From the IMG/VR virus record IMGVR_UViG_3300036761_001135, positions 104,689 through 168,688 of that record: DNA of 64,000 nt, one strand, 5' to 3'. Positions 1-6,692 of this stretch are shown here, piece after piece. Made by a program: the position numbers and the translations under genes. Origin of the DNA: a virus. Numbering within the stretch: position 1 is the stretch's first letter; every line of letters begins with the position of its first letter. The notes beneath the pieces were generated by a model. That model searched no databases. It worked only from the letters and a program-made list of their open reading frames with translations, and was not told where the DNA came from.

Positions 1-1
1 C

Positions 2-211
2 TTCAGTGGGAGCCACGAGGTTATGTACCAGATCGGTCTGACCGGGGGCGGCATCCCGCGCTATGATCCCAGCCTGAATCCTACATGGATTGATCGCAAT
101 CCATTCGGTTTCGAGGGGTTGACCGGCGCGTGGCACTGGAGGCTGACGAATCTAGGCGGGACGACGGTGACATTTCGCGTGACGGTGCGCTGTCACGGGA
201 CGAGGAGTTGA
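2..211 (+). CDS. C-terminal end of a structural protein (5' truncated)
   Basis: The reading frame is open from the first bases of the window and stops at 209-211, so this is the tail of a gene that starts upstream. The visible end is beta-rich and polar. It sits directly before two paralogous virion-type proteins, with the next start codon one base after its stop. No family is recognised; a tail or decoration protein is only an inference from position. Confidence 0.6.
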   Translation, partial: FSGSHEVMYQIGLTGGGIPRYDPSLNPTWIDRNPFGFEGLTGAWHWRLTNLGGTTVTFRVTVRCHGTRS

Positions 212-212
212 C

Positions 213-1250
213 ATGGCCGCACCGACAAGAACGAAAACGTGGGTGAAGCATTCGCATTACGTGGTAACGGCTGATGCTCCGACGCCACAGGCTGGGCAAA
301 CGGTAGACCGTAGCGCGGCACGGTACATCATGCACCTCATCAAGACGCAGTGGATCGCCATGGGGGGCACGGTGGCGCGCAGTTGCGGGTACTACGATGC
401 CGGAGGTGGTGCGGCATGGCATTACGGGGCAGCGGACCATTGGCCAGATGCGGCATCGGTGCGGTGGAAAGAGGGCGACGGAAAGTTCGGTTGGGTCGTG
501 TTGAAGAACACGAACATGCACAGCGGAGGTAACGGCTTCCAGGTACTTTTGGCTCTGACCAGAGATCGCACGCTTACATACTACATGACGATGGCGGTCT
601 CGTTGGAGGCGGGCTTCACGGATGGGACCGAGACGACGCGCCCGACAGCGACGGATGAGGTGATCGTTTACAACGATGAGGCGTGGTATTCGACTGCCGG
701 GGCGGGATACTCGCAGTGTCCGATGTCGCTGAATATCTGGTACGCTAACGATGGAACCAGTTTCCGTGTATTTGGTTGTGGAGTGGCGGCAGAAGAGACT
801 TATAGAACTTTAAATCCGTGGATGTTCGAGAAGTTGGTAGACGCGCCGACCTGGCTAGATAAGCCGGTTGCTTTTGGGGCCATGTGGTGGCGGAGAACCA
901 GCATGGTGGGTGATCCGCCCGCATCATTTAGGCGCATGTTTTTCTGCTGCGACGACTTGGTAGCGATTCAGGCGATGATGTCTGTCGAGGGCATTTATGG
1001 CCTTGGACCGCTGACACAGCATGCAGCCTGTCAGGTATCTGACATGGGTGGATCGTGGCCGGTGTTTCCGGTGTCTGTGATAAGTATATATCCGTCTGTT
1101 CCCGGGTACATAGGGAAACTGGTTGACTTCTGGGCCGTACCGGATGCGTTGGCCAGCGGGGACTACATGCCAGGGGATGGGTCGATGGCGATGGCGGTGG
1201 TGCAGGACGTGTTGCAGGGAAATGACGGGACAGCCGTCATGATATCGTAG
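213..1250 (+). CDS. putative virion surface/tail protein, paralogue A
   Basis: 345 residues, start preceded by GAGGAG. It has no membrane segment or enzymatic motif; composition (Trp, Gly, Tyr, aromatic-rich beta strands) is that of a receptor-binding or decoration protein. It shares with the next gene the block RPTATDEV near the middle and a C-terminal block of the form G-x-WPVF followed by G-x(2)-G-x(3)-D-x-WA-x-P and G-x-Y. The two are therefore diverged tandem duplicates. The exact role is unknown; location upstream of fibres suggests the adsorption apparatus. Confidence 0.6.
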   Translation: MAAPTRTKTWVKHSHYVVTADAPTPQAGQTVDRSAARYIMHLIKTQWIAMGGTVARSCGYYDAGGGAAWHYGAADHWPDAASVRWKEGDGKFGWVVLKNTNMHSGGNGFQVLLALTRDRTLTYYMTMAVSLEAGFTDGTETTRPTATDEVIVYNDEAWYSTAGAGYSQCPMSLNIWYANDGTSFRVFGCGVAAEETYRTLNPWMFEKLVDAPTWLDKPVAFGAMWWRRTSMVGDPPASFRRMFFCCDDLVAIQAMMSVEGIYGLGPLTQHAACQVSDMGGSWPVFPVSVISIYPSVPGYIGKLVDFWAVPDALASGDYMPGDGSMAMAVVQDVLQGNDGTAVMIS

Positions 1251-1259
1251 GAGGTTCGC

Positions 1260-2240
1260 ATGAGTGGACTCAGTCGGATCAGGGCGTATGCGAACAAGCG
1301 CATGATAGTGTATGGGACACTAACTACAACTTATTATGACAATATGTTTTGGATGATCAAGGAGGCCATGCAGTACGGCACGAACGGGGTCAAAGTGGGG
1401 GGCATAGCGGCGTGGACGGTTGTGGGTAGTAGCAATAGCGTGAATTTCAATATGGCTGGCACGGATTTGTTAGTCGCACCGGCAAACATCGTGCAGGCTA
1501 CTGGAAATCACTCGTGGATCGTGTTGCAGCAGCCGTTGCAGGGGGCCGCACCGGGCTATCTTCAGGTCTGCTTTGATTGGAATAGTGCGTCAGGCGGGTC
1601 TATGTCGATGGCCTTTTCTGTATCCGCAGGATTTACAGTTGGAGCGATTAATGCTCGACCGACCGCGACAGATGAGGTCGTTATGTTCACGGCTGGGGCG
1701 GTTTTTGGAGGCACGACGAGTACGGGTAGTTGCGGTGTGAACTGCCTAAAGAGTACGGATGGAAAGTCTACGCGCATTGTTGTCACGCGGGACGGGGCAT
1801 TAGAGACGCGGGGGTTTTGGATGTTCGATGAGCTGATCGATATCGAGAGTTACTGGATCTCGAAGAGTATCGTTTGTGCTACGAGCTTGACTCACGCAAT
1901 GTTGAGTGGTGGGGCGAACATTTTCAACTATCAGGGTGGAAGCCATTCAGGTCGACTGACATGGGCGGGGATGACAAGTTACGTGTTGTCGGAGCAGTTT
2001 GCGGTTCCGACGATGCATCGCCCTAGTTATGGTGGAGAGTGGCCGGTGTTCAAGGTAGGCTTCTGTAACACGGTGGGCACCAACAAAGGGTGGCTAGGGT
2101 CGGTAGCGGATATGTGGGCGGCTCCATACACGATGCCAACAGGCCAGTATTTGGGGTCGTCTCTCGGGGGAGAATTTCAGTACGTCAACATTGGAGGCTT
2201 GGTGTTCCCCTGGACCGGGGAGCCCCTGGCGTTGCCATAA
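1260..2240 (+). CDS. putative virion surface/tail protein, paralogue B
   Basis: 326 residues, start preceded by GGAGG in the nine-base gap after paralogue A. It repeats the RPTATDEV block and the C-terminal WPVF...DMWAAP...GQY signature of its neighbour, with the remainder strongly diverged, as expected for receptor-binding proteins under diversifying selection. The stop codon TAA overlaps the next start (TAATG), so the following small gene is probably translationally coupled. Function by homology is not recognised. Confidence 0.6.
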   Translation: MSGLSRIRAYANKRMIVYGTLTTTYYDNMFWMIKEAMQYGTNGVKVGGIAAWTVVGSSNSVNFNMAGTDLLVAPANIVQATGNHSWIVLQQPLQGAAPGYLQVCFDWNSASGGSMSMAFSVSAGFTVGAINARPTATDEVVMFTAGAVFGGTTSTGSCGVNCLKSTDGKSTRIVVTRDGALETRGFWMFDELIDIESYWISKSIVCATSLTHAMLSGGANIFNYQGGSHSGRLTWAGMTSYVLSEQFAVPTMHRPSYGGEWPVFKVGFCNTVGTNKGWLGSVADMWAAPYTMPTGQYLGSSLGGEFQYVNIGGLVFPWTGEPLALP

Positions 2241-2413
2241 TGGCGAACCTGACTGGGACATTGGGTTCTGGCGAGATCGATATGCCGAGTAGCGAACTCG
2301 ATGGCATAGATGGCGACGGGGAGATCGATCTCGTCAGTTGGGGTGGCAGTCCGCCTGAGTCTCCGTGTGAGCCCGTGCGGTCTATTCCGCGTCTCGTCCG
2401 CACGGATCCGTAG
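2240..2413 (+). CDS. small acidic hypothetical protein
   Basis: 57 residues, beginning with the ATG that overlaps the preceding TAA. It is rich in Gly, Asp, Glu and Ser, with a repeated GEID element (GSGEIDMPS and GDGEIDLVS), and has a Pro-rich end. No family is recognised. The overlap and absence of its own Shine-Dalgarno argue for coupled translation with paralogue B. Confidence 0.45.
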   Translation: MANLTGTLGSGEIDMPSSELDGIDGDGEIDLVSWGGSPPESPCEPVRSIPRLVRTDP

Positions 2414-2499
2414 GCGCGTGGGAAGTGGAGGTCGTGATATCGTCCAGATGGTGCAACCGGCGTCTCGATCCGGTATTCTATCCGGGTTAGGAGAACAGC

Positions 2500-4056
2500 A
2501 TGGCGCAGGCGAGTAATACAGGACATTTTCAGTGGCCGATTCCGAATTGGAACGCCGACTGGCAGAAGTGGCAGCAGATGTTCGGGACGTTTGCCCACGG
2601 GGTGGACGCCTGCGTCTTTGGCATCCTAGAGCACATCACAGTGCTCGCCAAGACGCTCCCGAGCGCGGTGATCATCGACCCGGGGACGCATGTGTTTTCG
2701 CAGAACGCGGCGGCGGTCTTCGTCTCGCGGACGCTTCAGACACAGATCTACGTGGGGCCGACCCCGTTGACGTTGATTCCGGGGGCGCTGGTGTGCGCGT
2801 CTCTTCAGCCGGGAGCGGTTGGTCCACAGGTTGTGGATTGGGAGTTGCGGGATGGAAGCACTCCGGTCGATCCGGCATTGGTCGTGTTTGGAGTGGTGGC
2901 GGACGACTATGCGATCCGCTGGTACAACGGGGCGCGGTTGCCGCTGGGCACGGCTATGGTGTTGTTCGAATTTCCAGGCGGGAGTGGGCCGGGCGGTGGA
3001 TTAGATCCAGCGCCGTTCCTGACGCTTTCGGCGAACACGGTGCTGACCGAATCTCAAAACGGGCAGTATTTCGAGACGAATAATGTTGGGGGCACGGTAA
3101 CAGTGACGCTGCCGACCGACCCGACGGACGGCATGCAGTACACGGTGGTTGCTGGGAAGGGCACTACGACCGTCGTGGAGGCAGGTGGGACGAACGGCAT
3201 ACTCTGGCCGCAGTCCACGGTGAGCGTGCCCCTGGTGCCTGATTTGCGGGCGGCTCCGACGACGTTGGCACCTGTTCGATTGACGATCACGGCGAAGGAT
3301 CTCACGGCGTTTGGGATCTCGGAGATCGCGTGGATAGCGACGTCGGCGACGGGGTTGTGGACAGACGCGGTGAGTGGCAAGGCGTTTGACTTCAATTTCC
3401 CGGTGACGGTGAGTAGCGGGTTGCTCATCGACGATCCTTTGGTTGGGACCAAGTCGGTGGCGGGTGCGCCTGCGTTGGTAAGTGACGCAGCGGCGGTGAC
3501 ACCGTTCCGGCTGAAGTGCGAGTCGGACACCCATTTGCGCAGCGTGGACATGACGGTGACGCGAACCCAGGTTCGTGCCTTACTGGAGAGCTACCACGGG
3601 TCGGCCTCGGTGGTCCCGGTTGCGTTTACGGTGAACACCACGGTGTTTGCAGCGGTGGCAGACGACGGGTGGGTGGCCACGTTCAAGGTCGGAGCGAACA
3701 CGTCGGGTGCAGCGGTTCCAATCGTTGTGCAGAACGAGGGCGTGGTGACCGAGATTTCCATTGGAGACGCGCCATTTGTCCACAGCATTACCTGCTCGCA
3801 GCTTGGGGCGAGTATCATCCTGCGGCACACGGGAAATCCGCTGGGGTCGCGTGGCCGGTTCCAAGTCATAGCGGGGTCTGGCACATGGACGGACAATCTT
3901 GGTGGCGTGCATGTTTTCGATAGTTTGGGCGCGCTGGACGGGGCTGCGAATCCCAATGGGATCGTGACCGGGGTTCTTGGGCAGTCGTACTATCAGACAG
4001 GGGTGGGCGTATTTTGGATCAATATAGACGGCAGCACGGAATGGATCGTACAGTAG
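2500..4056 (+). CDS. tail fibre/baseplate-associated protein
   Basis: 518 residues, start preceded by GGAGAA. N-terminal part (about 1-165) looks like a baseplate-attached domain with the pattern of gp53/tail-collar-type proteins. The middle is a chain of beta-rich repeats, and the last about 35 residues carry the module NPNGIVTGVLGQ followed by aromatic strands. A related module (NPNSVVTGVLGE) ends the next gene, so the two fibres share a C-terminal cap. A copy of the dispersed palindrome lies inside the gene at 3562-3575, encoding TRTQVR. Confidence 0.6.
   Translation: MAQASNTGHFQWPIPNWNADWQKWQQMFGTFAHGVDACVFGILEHITVLAKTLPSAVIIDPGTHVFSQNAAAVFVSRTLQTQIYVGPTPLTLIPGALVCASLQPGAVGPQVVDWELRDGSTPVDPALVVFGVVADDYAIRWYNGARLPLGTAMVLFEFPGGSGPGGGLDPAPFLTLSANTVLTESQNGQYFETNNVGGTVTVTLPTDPTDGMQYTVVAGKGTTTVVEAGGTNGILWPQSTVSVPLVPDLRAAPTTLAPVRLTITAKDLTAFGISEIAWIATSATGLWTDAVSGKAFDFNFPVTVSSGLLIDDPLVGTKSVAGAPALVSDAAAVTPFRLKCESDTHLRSVDMTVTRTQVRALLESYHGSASVVPVAFTVNTTVFAAVADDGWVATFKVGANTSGAAVPIVVQNEGVVTEISIGDAPFVHSITCSQLGASIILRHTGNPLGSRGRFQVIAGSGTWTDNLGGVHVFDSLGALDGAANPNGIVTGVLGQSYYQTGVGVFWINIDGSTEWIVQ
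3562..3575. repeat. dispersed palindrome copy 1 (CGAACCCAGGTTCG), intragenic
   Basis: GAAC-N4-GTTC palindrome inside the fibre gene. It is one of two copies that fall in coding sequence. The left flank GACG and right flank TG match the consensus ACG-[palindrome]-YGT only partly. Confidence 0.7.
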
Positions 4057-4109
4057 CGTAAAGTTACACGGTTCTCGGCAATATCGCCGGGTCACAAAGG
4101 AGTTCACCA

Positions 4110-5261
4110 ATGGCAGGGTTCACCAGTCCGTATCGCTACCACAACTTCATCGGCAATCACGCAAACAAAGCAGCGGCCAAGACGTTCTTCGAGACCACCC
4201 TGGGCTGGGGCACGATGGGCGCGAGCGTCGGCCTTGGCGTCTCCTACTGGGACGACACAGCCGTGTTGATCAAGGTCTGGAACGGCTCGGATTTTGTAGC
4301 CCTAACTGCCGCGACTCCGGCACTGAGCGCAGTGCTCGCGGTTGGCGCGGACGCGAACTCTGTCGTCATCACGAACCTCGGAGCGCCGAACAATGCAGGC
4401 GATGCGGCGACCAAGGGATACGTGGACAGCGTGGCCACGGGCCTCATGTGGAAGCCCCCGGTCCTCGTGATCAACATGGTGAGCAACGCTGACCAAAGCG
4501 GAGCCGACCCGACCGGCATGGTCAAGGGCGACTGCTACGTCGTGAACAACTGGCTCACCACGGATTGGGACGATGGCGACATCGTGGAGTACAGCGGCAC
4601 GGCGTGGGTACGTATCCAAGCCGCGACGACTGGCGAGCCTGCCGATGGCACACGCGTTATCGTGAAGGCGACTGGCGCGGCGGGATCGTTCGTGGGCCAG
4701 GCCAACAAGGTCTCCACCTACAACGCCACGACAGACGCCTGGGCACATGCGGCTCCGGCAGACGGTTGGGCGGCGCTGGTCATCGGTAACGGCGGCATCT
4801 GGAGCGACACCGGCTGGACCTACACCGGATCGGCGTGGGTACAGTTCACTGGCGCTGGCCAGATCAACGCTGGTTCCGGTCTCACCAAGGACGGAAACAC
4901 TCTGAACGTCGGTAAGGGCGACGGCATCGCGGTCGGTAACGACACCGTGGGCATCGACCTGACCTCCAGCAACCCCGGCTTAGAGCTGACTGGCACCAGC
5001 CCGAACAAGACCCTGCAAGTCATGGCGGACGGAGCCCACGGTATCGTGCGCGGCGCGTCCGGCGTCGAGATCGAGCTGGCGGCCACGGCGGCCAAGGGCG
5101 GTCTGGTCGTCGACTCCGATGGCGTGCGCTCGATGCAGTTCAACGCTGGCAACCCCAACAGCGTCGTGACCGGCGTGCTGGGCGAGTTCTGCCTGGATAC
5201 CACGAGCAAGGTGCTCTACGTCTGCACGACGGCGGGCAGCGCCAACTGGAACGTGGTCTGA
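4110..5261 (+). CDS. tail fibre protein with ATKGYVDS module
   Basis: 383 residues, start after AAAGGAG. Residues 1-70 form an anchor-like module (PYRYHN, then WDDT...KVWNGSDFVAL) that reappears in diverged form at the N-terminus of the fibre at 6693. Around residue 100 is the phage-fibre signature DAATKGYVDSVATGL. The C-terminus carries the NPNSVVTGVLGE cap shared with the previous gene. It is the last gene before a clear intrinsic terminator and the insertion sequence. Confidence 0.75.
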   Translation: MAGFTSPYRYHNFIGNHANKAAAKTFFETTLGWGTMGASVGLGVSYWDDTAVLIKVWNGSDFVALTAATPALSAVLAVGADANSVVITNLGAPNNAGDAATKGYVDSVATGLMWKPPVLVINMVSNADQSGADPTGMVKGDCYVVNNWLTTDWDDGDIVEYSGTAWVRIQAATTGEPADGTRVIVKATGAAGSFVGQANKVSTYNATTDAWAHAAPADGWAALVIGNGGIWSDTGWTYTGSAWVQFTGAGQINAGSGLTKDGNTLNVGKGDGIAVGNDTVGIDLTSSNPGLELTGTSPNKTLQVMADGAHGIVRGASGVEIELAATAAKGGLVVDSDGVRSMQFNAGNPNSVVTGVLGEFCLDTTSKVLYVCTTAGSANWNVV

Positions 5262-5277
5262 CGATCTCGGGATCTGT

Positions 5278-5338
5278 GGGGTCGGGTAGACGGTCTCTTG
5301 TGCTTTTCTCCTCTGGCTACCCGGCCCCGCCTTTTTTT
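5278..5338 (+). terminator. intrinsic terminator after fibre gene
   Basis: Twelve-base stem GGGGTCGGGTAG (5278-5289) pairs with CTACCCGGCCCC (5317-5328) with one G-T wobble, followed by GCC and seven T. This is a strong rho-independent terminator that ends transcription of the fibre operon just before the insertion sequence. Confidence 0.85.
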
Positions 5339-5363
5339 GAGTTGCGCGATGAGGTGCCTGCTT

Positions 5364-5409
5364 GACATCCTCCGCCCGTTAAAGAAGGCGGATTCCTGAA
5401 GGAAGAATG
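5364..5409 (-). ncRNA. putative TnpB guide RNA (omegaRNA/reRNA) 3' region
   Basis: TnpB proteins use an RNA transcribed from the 3' end of their own gene and the transposon right end. On the minus strand the 46 bases after the tnpB stop contain the right-end hairpin and end in GTCAAG. The scaffold would extend back into the tnpB 3' coding region, and the guide would be read from the flanking phage sequence below 5361. Presence is inferred from family knowledge only. Confidence 0.4.
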
Positions 5410-6588
5410 CTAGGCATTGTTTACAACAGGTTGGTTCACAGTTCGACGACCGCTGCGTGTCTTGGCGAGTGCCTTGCTACGTCTTCTGCGGTCTCCCTGT
5501 GCGTTTATTCTGTCAGTCTGTCCGACCGCCAGTATATTCAGCGCGGCGTTGTGGTCCCGGTCGTGGACGACGCCGCATATCGGGCACGCCCATTCACGAA
5601 TCGACAACGGCAGCGCACTAACAACGTGGCCACAATCGTGACACCGTTTGCTGGATGGGAAGAAGCGGTCAATCTTGACCATCTCCTTGCCGTACCAGGC
5701 GCACTTGTACTCAAGCAGGCCCACGAATTTGCTCATCGAGGCATCGCTGAGCGCCTGGGCCAGGCAGTGGTTGCGGACCATGCCACGCACGTTCAGGTCT
5801 TCGACGCAAATCACGTCGAAGCGGCGCACAAGGTTGGTAGTGACCTTCTGCATGTGGTCGATGCGGGTATCCGCAATGCGGGAGTGGATGCGGGCAACTT
5901 TGAGACGTTGACGCTCGCGGCGGTGACTGCCTTTCTGTTTGCGGGCCAGGGATTTTTGCGCCTTGGCCAGTTTGCGGAGCTTTTGTTTGAGCAGGCGAGG
6001 GTTAACGATGTGCTCGCCGTTCGAGAGCGTGGCGAGTCGGTTGATGCCCATGTCTATCCCGATGACATCGCCAGTTTTGGGCAGCGGTTGGATGGTCTCG
6101 TCGAGCACCAGGGTCACGAAGTACCGGCCATCCATGTGCTTGGCTATCGTCACAGTGGTGGGGGTACTGGTGAATGGGCGCGACCAGCGAACATCCAAGC
6201 GGCCAAGCTTAGCGATGGTCAGGTGGAGATGGGTAGCGTTCCAGTCAAAGGCACTAGCGGTGTATTCCGCAGATTGATGACCACGTTTTTTCTTAAAGGA
6301 CGGGTACGACGTGCGCTTCTCGAAGAAGTTCACGAAAGCGGTTTGCAGGTGTCGCAATGTTTGCTGCGTGGGCACGGACGAGATTTCGTAGAGCCACGCG
6401 GTCTCGGGTTGCTTCTTGAGTTTGGTCAGTGCATTCGACGATGCCTCATATGTCATCCGAGAACCGTTGTGGTAGGCGTCGGTGCGGGCGCGAAGAGCCC
6501 AGTTATAGACGAAGCGACAAGCGCCAAAGGTGCGTGCGAGGATGCGTTGTTGGTCCTCCGTTGGGTACACGCGAAATTGATAACGCAT
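5410..6588 (-). CDS. tnpB: RNA-guided nuclease TnpB (IS605 OrfB)
   Basis: 392 residues from the start MRYQFRVYP; an upstream ATG would add 14 residues, but TnpB proteins normally start here. The RuvC-like nuclease is split as usual: GIDMG (Asp179), CVEDLNV (Glu263) and HDRDHNAALNI (final catalytic Asp). Between the last two lies the zinc ribbon CHDCG...CPICG (about 316-338). All catalytic and zinc residues are present, so the enzyme looks intact. TnpB cuts DNA next to a short TAM using the transposon-end RNA and helps retain the element. It opposes all neighbouring genes. Confidence 0.95.
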   Translation of the reverse strand: MRYQFRVYPTEDQQRILARTFGACRFVYNWALRARTDAYHNGSRMTYEASSNALTKLKKQPETAWLYEISSVPTQQTLRHLQTAFVNFFEKRTSYPSFKKKRGHQSAEYTASAFDWNATHLHLTIAKLGRLDVRWSRPFTSTPTTVTIAKHMDGRYFVTLVLDETIQPLPKTGDVIGIDMGINRLATLSNGEHIVNPRLLKQKLRKLAKAQKSLARKQKGSHRRERQRLKVARIHSRIADTRIDHMQKVTTNLVRRFDVICVEDLNVRGMVRNHCLAQALSDASMSKFVGLLEYKCAWYGKEMVKIDRFFPSSKRCHDCGHVVSALPLSIREWACPICGVVHDRDHNAALNILAVGQTDRINAQGDRRRRSKALAKTRSGRRTVNQPVVNNA

Positions 6589-6641
6589 CTTCACAGAAAA
6601 CGGCATAATCCTGTAAATGCAGTCTGTCAACGAGGAAAGGA

Positions 6642-6686
6642 ATGGCGCTTTTGCTGTCGTCTGAACGTGACGGTCTGAGCGCCTAA
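6642..6686 (+). other. 14-codon minicistron upstream of displaced fibre gene
   Basis: ATG at 6642 follows GAGGAAAGGA and opens a 14-codon frame stopping at 6684-6686, seven bases before the start of the fibre gene at 6693, which has no Shine-Dalgarno of its own. The minicistron coincides with the left-end hairpin of the insertion sequence. It may supply ribosomes to the fibre gene by reinitiation. This is an inference from spacing. Confidence 0.35.
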
Positions 6687-6692
6687 AATAAG

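Larger units (their letters stand above)
5361..6690 (-). mobile_element. IS605-type element carrying only tnpB
   Basis: The element is read on the minus strand. Right end: an imperfect hairpin TCCGCC/GGCGGA at 5371-5392 next to CTTGACATCC, the usual look of IS605-group right ends, just downstream of the tnpB stop; the guide (omega/re) RNA of such elements overlaps this end. Left end: a hairpin GGCGCT (6644-6649)/AGCGCC (6678-6683), flanked on the minus strand by T-rich CTTATTTTA, a possible target/TAM region. No tnpA (Y1 transposase) is present, so mobility would depend on a TnpA in trans. Exact boundaries are inferred, not proven. Confidence 0.75.

Noticed and set aside
5407-6678. Long + strand ORF (423 residues) opposite tnpB
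   Set aside because: It mirrors the tnpB codons on the other strand, has no Shine-Dalgarno or family pattern, and TnpB has complete catalytic and zinc motifs.
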